In this document: one piece after another, positions 27,020-35,441 of the stretch
Position numbering within the stretch: the stretch's first letter is position 1
Layout of the letters: every line of letters starts with the position of its first letter
DNA from: Chryseobacterium gleum
GTDB lineage: Bacteria > Bacteroidota > Bacteroidia > Flavobacteriales_D > Crocinitomicaceae
Assembly: GCA_945888625.1 (NCBI GenBank)
Contig: CAMDAH010000007.1
Coordinates: 52,968-116,967, forward strand
Direction: 5' to 3'
Length of the DNA: 64,000 nt
Position numbers and translations under genes: made by a program
Notes under the pieces: generated by a model
What the model was told of the DNA's origin: nothing
The model's database searches: none
Seen by the model: the letters and a program-made list of their open reading frames with translations, nothing else

Positions 27020-30000
27020 TTAAAATTTAAGTTGAATACCTACCATATATGTTTTTGCTTGCGGATAAAATCCGTAATCTACTCCAGCTGCTAAAACTCC
27101 CGGAGAACCAATGTCTGGATCAAAGCCTTGATACTTGGTTAAGGTAAATAAATTGTTGACTGCTGTATAAATTCGGAAAGAATCTACTTTCAAGCGCTTT
27201 AATTTTTGAGTAGGAACGCTGTAGCCCAATTGAATATTTTTTAAACGAGCAAAGGATCCATCTTCAACAAAATAGGAAGAAAAAACATTATTTCTAGTCT
27301 GACCAGTCGTTACTCTTGGGTGCTCATTGGTCGATCCTGGTCCTGTCCAACGATCTACCACATAACCTAACTGATTGGCATAAGGTTGTTGACGTTCATA
27401 GTTTCTAATAATTTCCTGACCGATAGCTGCATAAAGGCTCCCTGAGAGATCAAACCCTTTGTATTTCAAATTAAATGCAAAGCCCATGGTAAAATCAGGG
27501 ATTGGCGATCCCAAATACGTTTTGTCCAAATCGCCATTGAAATTTACTACGCCATCCCCATTTTGATCAACAAAGATTAAATCTCCTGGCTGTGCACCAT
27601 CCTGAACCACTGCTGCATTATCAATTTCATCTTGCGTTTGAAAAATTCCCGCCGTTTCATAGCCGAAAAAATAACCGATTTCATATCCTGTTTGGAACCG
27701 TGTGGCTACATCTCCTCCTACGCTAAATTGCGCACCTGGAATATAATCAACTCCTTCTGGAACTGCAGTAACTTTATTTGAAATAGTCGTGAAGTTTATG
27801 TTTAAATCAGCCGTGAACGGTTTTTTGCGCTGCGTTTTGTATGCCAATTCTAATTCGACACCTTTATTAGATACATTTCCAGCATTTATTATTGGCGGAT
27901 ATCCACCTGGGCCATAGGAACCTAAAACCGCTGTTACTTCCGGCTGAAAGAGTAAGTCGAAGGTATTCTTAATAAAATAATTTGTTGTAAAATCTAACTT
28001 ATTCCAAAATGTCATGTCTGCACCAATGTTAAATTGTCTTGTTGTTTCCCATTTCAAATCTGGATTGGATGGTCTTCCTATAGCAACGCCTGGCGTAATT
28101 ACATCATTAAAAACATAGACACCTTCTCCATTTAACAATCCTCTGTATGCAAAGTTCGGAATTTGATCATTCCCCGAAACACCAAAACTAGCCCTAAACT
28201 TTAAAAAGTTAATAAACTTAAGGTTATAAAACTTTTCCTCCGAAAGTAGCCATCCACCAGAAAAAGTCGGGAAAAAGCCATAACGGCTATTCGGGCCAAA
28301 TTTACTAGACCCATCGCGTCTTAAAATAGTTGAAAACAAGTATTTGGAGTCATAAGCATATTCCAAGCGCATAAAGGCAGAAATCAAACGCTCTTTAAAT
28401 TCCCACGAACCAACATTATTTAAAAAACCACCTTGTGCCGTATTAGCGGAAATATCAGCATAATCTAAGGAGTTATTCGGAATGCCGAAGCCAGTTCCGT
28501 TAAGTGATTCGCCTTTCCGTTGGAATATGGAAATTCCTGCAGTTCCCTTAAAAGTATGGACCTCTTGGAACGTTTTTTCATAATTTAAAAAACTTTCATA
28601 GCTTAAATCCAAATAGCTTGATCGTTCTTCGTAAACCGCTGCGCCACGCTCAATAAACACACTATCTGCAATCTCAACCGTTGGCGATTCTAGTGATTCA
28701 TTAATCGCTGTATTGGCATATTTTCCGTCACCATACCAAACCAAGGGTGAGAATACTTTTGAATTTATGACGGCATAATTATAATTGAATCGATTAGTGA
28801 AAGAAAGGTTTTCATTAAAAGCATAAACGAACTCTTCTTTCCCGACGAATTTTGCAGCGGTTCCCCAGTTATATTGATTTTTAATTTGTGCAATTGGGTT
28901 AATTATATCGCTCACTTCTTCAAGATAAGAAAATTGACCATTAGGGGTATAAACCGGTTCATTTGGAAAAGCATTTATAGTATTGTACAAAACCGAACCA
29001 ATGCCATTTTCGGGCAAGGTATTTCTTGAATCATTAGAGAAAAGAAGCACCGAATTTAATTTTAGCTTTGCCGACATATCGGTACTAAAATTAAGTCGAG
29101 CATTATATCTAGAAAAATGTGATTTGGAGCCACCAACGATTCCATCTTGGGTAAAATAACCTAAACCAATAGAATACTTGGTATTTAATGTCCCCCCACT
29201 TAAACTTAAATTATGACTTTGAACAGGTGAAGTAGTAAATACAGAGTCTTGCCATGGCGTGCCAATTCCAATATTTGTGTTGGCAAAAGGCATTGCTTGT
29301 CCGCCCATTGCGAACATTTCATTTTTTATTACCGCATATTCTTGAGCGCTTAATAAATCAAGCTTTCGAGCGGTTTGTTGAATCCCGTAATACGCATTGT
29401 ATTCAAATTTTGGCTTGGAATTCATGCTGCCATTTTTCGTTTCAACGATAATAACGCCATTTGCAGCGCGTACACCATAAATTCCTGCAGTCGCATCTTT
29501 CAATACATTCACCGACTTTATATCAGATGGATTTAAAGCATTTAAGCCCTCAGAGTCATAAACAATTCCATCAACCAATATCAAAGGATCATTATCGCCG
29601 AAAGTAGAGATTCCGCGTATTCTAATATTTGCAGAACCACCGGGCGAACCAGAGTTTGTAGAAACATTTACACCTGCAACTTGACCTTGTAAGGCTTGGT
29701 CAACTCGCGATATATTTAGCTTCTCAATGTTCTCTCCCCCTACTTTTGTGCTGGCTCCGGTTAACTCTTTACTTTTAGCAGAACCATAACCTATCACTAC
29801 TACTTCCTCAACATCTTTGGTAATGAAATTAGACATAAGCACATCAACAATCTTTCTTCCATTAACCGGTATTTCGGTTTTCGCATAGCCCGAAAACGAA
29901 AAAATTAAAATTGCCTTGCTTGTATCGATTAGTGTTATGCTGTAATTCCCCTTAAGATCGGTTACCACACCATTTTTTTGACCCTTCTCAACAACTGTAA

Positions 30001-30118
30001 CAAAAGGAATTTGCTCGTTTTGCTCATTTAGAACTACGCCAGAAACCGTATTGTTTTGAGAAAAAGCATAGATTCCAGAGAGAAACAAGATAAACGTCAG
30101 TAGTATATGTTTAATCAT
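27020..30118 (-). CDS. SusC/RagA-type TonB-linked glycan transporter
   Basis: A TonB-dependent outer-membrane transporter that imports oligosaccharides together with SusD. The start is at 30118 because MIKHILLTFILFLSG...FSQ is the signal peptide; an ATG at 30139 adds seven residues. The 1032-residue protein has a carboxypeptidase-regulatory-like domain (about 22-105, VSGVVLNEQNEQIPFVTV), the TonB box region VEEVVVIGYG, and the SusC plug signature (NIRIRGISTFGDNDPLILVDG). A large beta barrel follows. It heads the operon susC-susD-PKD-GH16-GH3. A promoter and a candidate operator lie directly upstream. Confidence 0.96.
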   Translation of the reverse strand: MIKHILLTFILFLSGIYAFSQNNTVSGVVLNEQNEQIPFVTVVEKGQKNGVVTDLKGNYSITLIDTSKAILIFSFSGYAKTEIPVNGRKIVDVLMSNFITKDVEEVVVIGYGSAKSKELTGASTKVGGENIEKLNISRVDQALQGQVAGVNVSTNSGSPGGSANIRIRGISTFGDNDPLILVDGIVYDSEGLNALNPSDIKSVNVLKDATAGIYGVRAANGVIIVETKNGSMNSKPKFEYNAYYGIQQTARKLDLLSAQEYAVIKNEMFAMGGQAMPFANTNIGIGTPWQDSVFTTSPVQSHNLSLSGGTLNTKYSIGLGYFTQDGIVGGSKSHFSRYNARLNFSTDMSAKLKLNSVLLFSNDSRNTLPENGIGSVLYNTINAFPNEPVYTPNGQFSYLEEVSDIINPIAQIKNQYNWGTAAKFVGKEEFVYAFNENLSFTNRFNYNYAVINSKVFSPLVWYGDGKYANTAINESLESPTVEIADSVFIERGAAVYEERSSYLDLSYESFLNYEKTFQEVHTFKGTAGISIFQRKGESLNGTGFGIPNNSLDYADISANTAQGGFLNNVGSWEFKERLISAFMRLEYAYDSKYLFSTILRRDGSSKFGPNSRYGFFPTFSGGWLLSEEKFYNLKFINFLKFRASFGVSGNDQIPNFAYRGLLNGEGVYVFNDVITPGVAIGRPSNPDLKWETTRQFNIGADMTFWNKLDFTTNYFIKNTFDLLFQPEVTAVLGSYGPGGYPPIINAGNVSNKGVELELAYKTQRKKPFTADLNINFTTISNKVTAVPEGVDYIPGAQFSVGGDVATRFQTGYEIGYFFGYETAGIFQTQDEIDNAAVVQDGAQPGDLIFVDQNGDGVVNFNGDLDKTYLGSPIPDFTMGFAFNLKYKGFDLSGSLYAAIGQEIIRNYERQQPYANQLGYVVDRWTGPGSTNEHPRVTTGQTRNNVFSSYFVEDGSFARLKNIQLGYSVPTQKLKRLKVDSFRIYTAVNNLFTLTKYQGFDPDIGSPGVLAAGVDYGFYPQAKTYMVGIQLKF

Positions 30119-30136
30119 ATGATAAAGTTTAGTTAG

Positions 30137-30144
30137 CAAATATA
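30137..30144 (-). promoter_or_regulatory. susC promoter -7 element
   Basis: On the minus strand TATATTTG matches TAnnTTTG and lies 18 bases before the ATG at 30118. The -33 region is a T-rich run with no clear TTTG, which fits a promoter that is regulated. Confidence 0.5.
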
Positions 30145-30164
30145 CTAAAAATTTAATTTTAGTA
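30143..30164. promoter_or_regulatory. inverted repeat, candidate operator for the glucan operon
   Basis: TACTAAAA-ATTTAA-TTTTAGTA has perfect 8-base arms and a 6-base centre. It overlaps two bases of the susC -7 element and fills the spacer toward -33, where a bound protein would block RNA polymerase. The adjacent Nudix-type regulator gene (30201-30896) is the obvious candidate to bind it. The assignment is inferred from position only. Confidence 0.5.
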
Positions 30165-30200
30165 AAAAGGACAATAAGCTTTAATTAAAAACAAATATGC

Positions 30201-30896
30201 CTACATTTTAAACTGATAATCAATGGTTTCGACCTTCGTTTTGTAGTCTTCTTTAGCAAAGGAAAATAGTTTTGCTGGGCGGTGCTTTACCATTTTTTGT
30301 TTCTCATCATGCGCAAGAAGCGGAATATGCTTTATTTTTTTTCTAAAATTCGCTTTATCTAATGACTGATTAAAGGCGTATTCATAAAGCTGCTGGAATT
30401 CACTTAAGGTAAACCGATCCGGCAACATATCAAAACAGATGGGTTCCACGCGCAATTTTTGCTTAAGTAGTTCAATGGTTGTGGCCATAATCAAGTTGTG
30501 ATCAAATGCCAAAACTGGAATGTCATGAATTGGAACCCAAGAAATTTCATCTGCCCATGAAGATGCTTTTGCATTAAAATCCTCTATTCGAACCATTGCA
30601 AAATAAGAAACGGTGACAACTCGCCCTTGAGGATGACGCTTAGGGTGGCCAAATGATTGTGCCTGATGTAAGCCCACATCGGATAAACCGGTGAGGTCTT
30701 TTAAAATCCTGTTTGCCGCCTCATCAAGATCCTCATCAGGATATACCAAGTCTCCAGGGATAGCCCAAAAATTATTATACGGTTCCATCGCCCGTTTTAT
30801 TAACAACGCTTTTATCTGTCCTTGAGAATACCCAAATAACATGCAATCAACTGAAAAAGCTGAGGTGAAAAAATCGCTAAAATTTATTCGATACAT
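30201..30896 (-). CDS. NrtR-family Nudix-related transcriptional regulator
   Basis: A 231-residue protein with an N-terminal Nudix domain (about 12-140) and a C-terminal winged helix-turn-helix (about 155-225, FTLSEFQQLYEYAFN, LDKANFRKKI, HRPAKLFSF), the NrtR architecture. The Nudix box is degenerate: the catalytic R-E-U-x-E-E portion reads RILKDLTG, so hydrolase activity is unlikely and the domain probably senses a sugar ligand. In Bacteroidota, NrtR-type proteins such as AraR control sugar genes. It sits between susC and the sugar permease, 23 bases after the permease stop, probably in the permease operon. Its target here is probably the susC promoter. Confidence 0.85.
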   Translation of the reverse strand: MYRINFSDFFTSAFSVDCMLFGYSQGQIKALLIKRAMEPYNNFWAIPGDLVYPDEDLDEAANRILKDLTGLSDVGLHQAQSFGHPKRHPQGRVVTVSYFAMVRIEDFNAKASSWADEISWVPIHDIPVLAFDHNLIMATTIELLKQKLRVEPICFDMLPDRFTLSEFQQLYEYAFNQSLDKANFRKKIKHIPLLAHDEKQKMVKHRPAKLFSFAKEDYKTKVETIDYQFKM

Positions 30897-30919
30897 AAAC
30901 TCCCTTTTTAATAATTTGC

Positions 30920-32341
30920 TTAATGTGAGCCCTCCTTAGTAGAGAAGTCTGTAACCCCTTGATTTATTAACGTTTTTCTTACGCTCCAGGCAAAGAAAAA
31001 TAAATACATAAAACAAATCACCCCTACCCAATAGGAGTGTTGAATCCCCAACAAATCGTTACTAGCAAGTGCACCTTGTGCGGTAGAAATAAATCCACCT
31101 CCCATTATCATCATAATTAATAGGCTAGATGCAGTATTTGTTTTATCACCTAGGCCGGCAATTCCAAGTGTGAAAATACAAGGCCATAGAGTGCTACAAA
31201 ATAAACCAACAGAAATAAAAGCAAAGACACTTATTATTCCTGAAGAGAAAATACCAACCACTAGAGCTAAAATACCCAAGGTGGAATAAATCATAATTTG
31301 ATTCACTGGATTTCCTTTGCTTAATTTATCAGCGATAATTAACAAAACAACAAGGCTAAGATAAGGATAGAATTGCGCCATAGAATTCCCGGCAATCCAG
31401 TTTACGAAAAGAAAAATTCCAAATGCAGCAAAAGGTAAAATAAGCCCTAGTATTGATTTAATTTGATTTGTAAAATTAAATGCTCCTGCAGCAGAAGTCC
31501 AACGCCCAATCATTAAACTTGCCCAAAACAAAGATACAAAAGGAGCGACAGCACTTTCCTGTGTTCCCAATTTCTGTTTCATGAATTCTGGCAGATTACT
31601 TGCTGTAGCAACCTCAACGCCCACATAAACAAAAATTGCAATCATCCCTAATACAACTTGAGGGTATTTTAAGGTAGCCATTATATTACCTCCTTTAATC
31701 TCTGAATCTTCTGTCATTCTATCGGGAACAGATGAGAATTTGAAAAAAATGGCAGCAATTACAAATGCAAGACCGAGATAAAGATAAGGTGTTTGAACAG
31801 CCTGCAGGTTTAAGGTGGTTTCTCCTGAAGACAAGCCTCCAAAAATTGCGAAAGAAACAATGACAGGACCAATAGTCGTCCCTACATTATTAATTCCACC
31901 CGCCAAACTCAGTCGCATATTCCCTTTTGCAGGGTCTCCCATTTTTATTGCCAACGGATTTGCAGCAATTTGTTGTAGAGAAAAACCTAATCCTACTGTA
32001 AATAGCCCTGAAATCAATAAAGGGAATGAGGCATTATTTGAAGCCGGAATGAAGAGTAAAGTCCCTAAAGCTGATATAATTAAACCCAAAGCCAAGCCAT
32101 TTCTGTAGCCAATAACATTTAAAATATCTCTTTTCAATAAAGAGGAAATACCAAAATACAATAAGGACCCAACAGTATAAGCAATATAAAAAGCTAAGGA
32201 AATCAATTGAGATTCAAATTGACTTAAGCTTAGTGCCTTTTTGAATACTGGAATTAGTATGTCGTTACTCGCGGCAACGAAGCCCCAAAAGAAAAATATG
32301 GTAATGAGCGTACCAAAAGCGCCGAAATTTGTTTTTTTCAC
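30920..32341 (-). CDS. MFS sugar permease, FucP/GluP type
   Basis: A 473-residue protein with twelve predicted membrane segments and the FucP-family features GGINNVGTTIGPVI and NPLAIKMGDPAKGNMRLSLA. The N-terminal segment has IFFFWGFVAASNDILIP. Members import monosaccharides by proton symport. Given the GH16 and GH3 neighbours, glucose is the most likely substrate. The start codon is GTG at 32341. It is cotranscribed with the downstream Nudix regulator, so permease and regulator are made together. Confidence 0.9.
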   Translation of the reverse strand: MKKTNFGAFGTLITIFFFWGFVAASNDILIPVFKKALSLSQFESQLISLAFYIAYTVGSLLYFGISSLLKRDILNVIGYRNGLALGLIISALGTLLFIPASNNASFPLLISGLFTVGLGFSLQQIAANPLAIKMGDPAKGNMRLSLAGGINNVGTTIGPVIVSFAIFGGLSSGETTLNLQAVQTPYLYLGLAFVIAAIFFKFSSVPDRMTEDSEIKGGNIMATLKYPQVVLGMIAIFVYVGVEVATASNLPEFMKQKLGTQESAVAPFVSLFWASLMIGRWTSAAGAFNFTNQIKSILGLILPFAAFGIFLFVNWIAGNSMAQFYPYLSLVVLLIIADKLSKGNPVNQIMIYSTLGILALVVGIFSSGIISVFAFISVGLFCSTLWPCIFTLGIAGLGDKTNTASSLLIMMIMGGGFISTAQGALASNDLLGIQHSYWVGVICFMYLFFFAWSVRKTLINQGVTDFSTKEGSH

Positions 32342-32356
32342 TGTTGCTTATCTTTA

Positions 32357-32381
32357 AATAATTGTCGAAAATACAATAATT
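32357..32381. promoter_or_regulatory. imperfect inverted repeat upstream of the permease gene
   Basis: AATAATTGT, 7 bases, ACAATAATT: 9-base arms with one mismatch, beginning 16 bases upstream of the GTG start. Its sequence differs from the susC repeat, so a shared regulator cannot be claimed. It is reported as a candidate site only. Confidence 0.25.
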
Positions 32382-32480
32382 AAAATTGCTCCGCTTTTTT
32401 TTAAAAATAAATTTTGATGGAAAACTACTTTTCAATACTATCTATAAGCAGTCAAAAACTAGTATAGGCAAAGGGTAAGA

Positions 32481-34460
32481 TTAACCAGCTTGGATAAATG
32501 ATGAAGTAGACGAACTCGTAATACCTACTAGTTTCTCAATGGTTTTTATAATGGCTGCAACATCAAATCCACATTCATCCCATAATTCTTCTTGTGTACC
32601 ATGATGAATATATTCATCTGGAATGCCAAGTCGCACAACTTCTGATTGATACTTTTGGTCGACCATAAATTCAATGATTGCTGAACCGAAACCGCCCATA
32701 ATACACCCATCTTCTATGGTTATTATTTTTTTAAACTTACTAAAAATTTCATGGAGCAACATTTCATCTAAAGGCTTTACAAATCGCATATCGTAATGAG
32801 CAATAGAAATACCAGAATCGCTCATTTTAGCTATTGCTTCTTGCGCAAAATTTCCTGGGTTCCCAATGGAAAGTATAGCAATATCCTCACCATTTGTAAT
32901 TTTTCTACCTTTTCCAGTTTTAATTTCTTTGAAGGGCGTTTTCCAATCCAACATCACACCATTTCCTCTAGGATAGCGAATAGAATAGGGGCCCATATTT
33001 TCAAGTTGAGCTGAGAACATTAAATTTCTTAATTCTTCTTCATTCATTGGGGCTGAAACGACCATATTTGGAATACAACGCATGTAAGCTAAATCATATG
33101 CCCCATGATGTGTTGCTCCATCTGCTCCAACTAATCCACCTCGGTCTAAGCAAAAAACAACATTAAGATTTTGAAGTGCGACATCATGAATAACTTGGTC
33201 ATAGGCCCGTTGCATAAAAGTTGAATAGATATTGCAAAAAGGAACAAGACCTTGAGTTGCCATTCCCGCACTAAACGTTACCGCATGTTGTTCTGCAATA
33301 CCAACATCAAAACTTCTGTCGGGCATCGCTTTCATCATAATATTCAAAGATGAACCCGATGGCATAGCAGGAGTTACGCCTACAATTTTTTCGTTTTTTT
33401 CTGCTAATTCAACAATTGTATGCCCAAATACATCTTGGTATTTAGGGGCTTGTGGTGACTTCGGAATTATTTTAACAATTTCACCTGTTTCTTTATTAAA
33501 GATTCCAGGCGCATGCCATTTCGTTGGATTGCCTTCTTCAGAATACTTATAACCCGCTCCTTTTCTTGTAATACAATGTAAAATTTTGGGTCCTGGAATG
33601 TCTTTCAAATCTTCTAATACCTTAGCCAAACCAATTACATCATGACCATCAACCGGACCAAAATACCTAAAGTTTAATGCTTCGAATAAATTGCTTTGTT
33701 TTAATAAACTTCCTTTTAAAGCACTTGATACTTTGGATGCTATCGATTGGGCATCAGGACCAAAAGCGGAAATTTTACCTAATAATTTCCAAACTTCGTC
33801 TTTAACTTTATTGTAGGTGTGGGAGGTAGTAATATCTGTTAAGTATTCTTTAAGCGCTCCTACATTTGGGTCTATTGACATGCAATTGTCATTTAGAATC
33901 ACAAGCAAATTCGCATCTTTTTCAAATCCTGCATGATTCATCCCTTCGAATGCTAATCCGGCAGTCATAGCTCCATCGCCAATTACAGCGATGTGTTGAA
34001 AATTCTTTTTGCCCTTTAATCTGTTGGCAACAGCCATGCCCAAGGCTGCTGAAATAGAGGTGGAAGAATGGCCGACGCCAAACGTATCGTATTCACTTTC
34101 TGATCTTTTCGGGAACCCTGAAATTCCTCCTTTCAATCGATTGGTATGGAATTCTTCTCGGCGCCCCGTTAAAATCTTGTGACCATAGGCTTGATGACCA
34201 ACATCCCAAACTAATTGGTCTTCCGGTGTATTGAAAACATAATGCAAAGCAACAGACAATTCAACAACTCCCAAACTTGCTCCAAAGTGACTATTTCCAA
34301 TTTCGGAAATTACATCTATAATGTATTGTCTGAGCTCATCAGAAACTTGGGGTAAGTCATCTATATCAAACTTTTCTCTAAGATCGTTCGGATTGGTAAT
34401 TTTTGATAAATGTAAACCAGGGGTATATTTTGTATCCATTGTGTTTGTAAAATTAATCAT
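32481..34460 (-). CDS. dxs: 1-deoxy-D-xylulose-5-phosphate synthase
   Basis: A 659-residue thiamine-diphosphate enzyme that condenses pyruvate with glyceraldehyde 3-phosphate, the first step of the MEP isoprenoid pathway. It has the TPP motif GDGAMTAGLAFEGMNHAG with the closing ILNDNCMSI, the catalytic and substrate region GHQAYGHKILTGR, the transketolase pyrimidine domain (DVGIAEQHAVTFSAG), and the transketolase C-terminal domain. It is slightly longer than many DXS proteins. The ATG at 34460 is used; an ATG at 34439 (Met8) is equally possible. It diverges from ctaB. Confidence 0.96.
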   Translation of the reverse strand: MINFTNTMDTKYTPGLHLSKITNPNDLREKFDIDDLPQVSDELRQYIIDVISEIGNSHFGASLGVVELSVALHYVFNTPEDQLVWDVGHQAYGHKILTGRREEFHTNRLKGGISGFPKRSESEYDTFGVGHSSTSISAALGMAVANRLKGKKNFQHIAVIGDGAMTAGLAFEGMNHAGFEKDANLLVILNDNCMSIDPNVGALKEYLTDITTSHTYNKVKDEVWKLLGKISAFGPDAQSIASKVSSALKGSLLKQSNLFEALNFRYFGPVDGHDVIGLAKVLEDLKDIPGPKILHCITRKGAGYKYSEEGNPTKWHAPGIFNKETGEIVKIIPKSPQAPKYQDVFGHTIVELAEKNEKIVGVTPAMPSGSSLNIMMKAMPDRSFDVGIAEQHAVTFSAGMATQGLVPFCNIYSTFMQRAYDQVIHDVALQNLNVVFCLDRGGLVGADGATHHGAYDLAYMRCIPNMVVSAPMNEEELRNLMFSAQLENMGPYSIRYPRGNGVMLDWKTPFKEIKTGKGRKITNGEDIAILSIGNPGNFAQEAIAKMSDSGISIAHYDMRFVKPLDEMLLHEIFSKFKKIITIEDGCIMGGFGSAIIEFMVDQKYQSEVVRLGIPDEYIHHGTQEELWDECGFDVAAIIKTIEKLVGITSSSTSSFIQAG

Positions 34461-34539
34461 TTTACGAAAACCAAAACAAAGATTTATTGTGATTGTTTTT
34501 AATCAGCACCCAAAAATTTAATACATGGCTTAAAATACT

Positions 34540-34547
34540 TAAATTTG
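34540..34547 (+). promoter_or_regulatory. -7 promoter element 6 bases before the ctaB ATG
   Basis: TAAATTTG matches TAnnTTTG and ends six bases before the ATG at 34554, so transcription would begin at about the start codon. It overlaps an in-frame TTG at 34545, which argues against that TTG as the start. Confidence 0.45.
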
Positions 34548-34553
34548 TCGCCC

Positions 34554-35420
34554 ATGGATGAAACAATTAAAAAACCTTCTTTTTTAAAAATATACTTGGT
34601 TTTTACAAAATTTAGACTTTCTTTTTTAGTCGTTATCTCTGCTCTTTCTGGTTATTTATTTTCCGGAGGCAATAACCTGTCGCAAATTGCTTTGCTGATG
34701 GTTGGTGGAACGCTGGTTACTGCAGCCTCCAATGGAGCCAACCAAATCTGGGAACGCGAAATTGACAAAAAAATGCAACGAACTTCAAAGCGCCCTCTAC
34801 CGATGGGCTGGATGAACCTTAGCGAAGCAATTTCAGCGTGTATATTATTTCTAGTTATTGGTGAAACGCTTCTGTTACTAATCAATGTTAAAAGTGCGTT
34901 GCTAGGACTGGGGGCATTTCTAATTTATGTATTCATTTACACTCCCATGAAACAAAAAAGTGCATGGGCGGTATTTGTCGGCGCAATTCCAGGTGCAATA
35001 CCTCCATTACTTGGTGCGGTGGCCGCAACCAATGAATTTGGATTTATCCCTGGAGTGCTTTTTTTCGTTCAATTTACATGGCAATTTCCTCACTTTTGGG
35101 CAATCGCTTGGGTGCTGCACGAAGATTATCAGAAAGCGGGATTTTTTCTTTTGCCTTCATCAACAGGAAAAACAAAGAATTCAGCGTTTCAAATTGCCCT
35201 GTACTCACTCGCTTTAATTCCATTTAGTCTTGCTCCTTGGTTTTACGGACTAACTGGTGTTGCATCGCTAATTATCGCAAGTATTTTAGGAGCAACCTTT
35301 TTTTTATTTGCCTATCGATTGTTCTACAGTTGCGAAGATTTGGATGCGCGTAAACTAATGTTTGCCTCGTTTGTTTATTTGCCAATACTGCAATTCACTT
35401 ATGTGTTTGATAAAATTTGA
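34554..35420 (+). CDS. ctaB: protoheme IX farnesyltransferase (heme O synthase)
   Basis: A 288-residue UbiA-family prenyltransferase that adds a farnesyl group to heme B, making heme O for the terminal oxidase. It is an integral inner-membrane protein with about nine helices. The first Asp-rich-type motif has the NxxDxxxD pattern ANQIWEREIDKKMQRT, and the second region is YTPMKQKSAWAVFVGAIPGA. The QFTWQFPHFWAIAW segment is typical of CtaB. The ATG at 34554 is chosen over TTG at 34545 because the TTG lies in a promoter box. It is first in the cytochrome oxidase assembly operon. Confidence 0.94.
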   Translation: MDETIKKPSFLKIYLVFTKFRLSFLVVISALSGYLFSGGNNLSQIALLMVGGTLVTAASNGANQIWEREIDKKMQRTSKRPLPMGWMNLSEAISACILFLVIGETLLLLINVKSALLGLGAFLIYVFIYTPMKQKSAWAVFVGAIPGAIPPLLGAVAATNEFGFIPGVLFFVQFTWQFPHFWAIAWVLHEDYQKAGFFLLPSSTGKTKNSAFQIALYSLALIPFSLAPWFYGLTGVASLIIASILGATFFLFAYRLFYSCEDLDARKLMFASFVYLPILQFTYVFDKI

Positions 35421-35436
35421 TTACTATTTAAATTTG
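35406..35436 (+). promoter_or_regulatory. internal promoter for the first cox3 gene
   Basis: TTTG at 35406-35409, 19 bases, TAAATTTG at 35429-35436: an exact match to the Bacteroidota promoter pattern. The -33 box lies in the last codons of ctaB. The -7 box ends five bases before the ATG at 35442, predicting a leaderless transcript. Confidence 0.6.
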
Positions 35437-35441
35437 TAAAT

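Noticed and set aside
30896..30920. Independent promoter for the Nudix regulator gene
   Set aside because: Only 23 bases lie between it and the permease stop and no TAnnTTTG is present, so it is treated as part of the permease operon.
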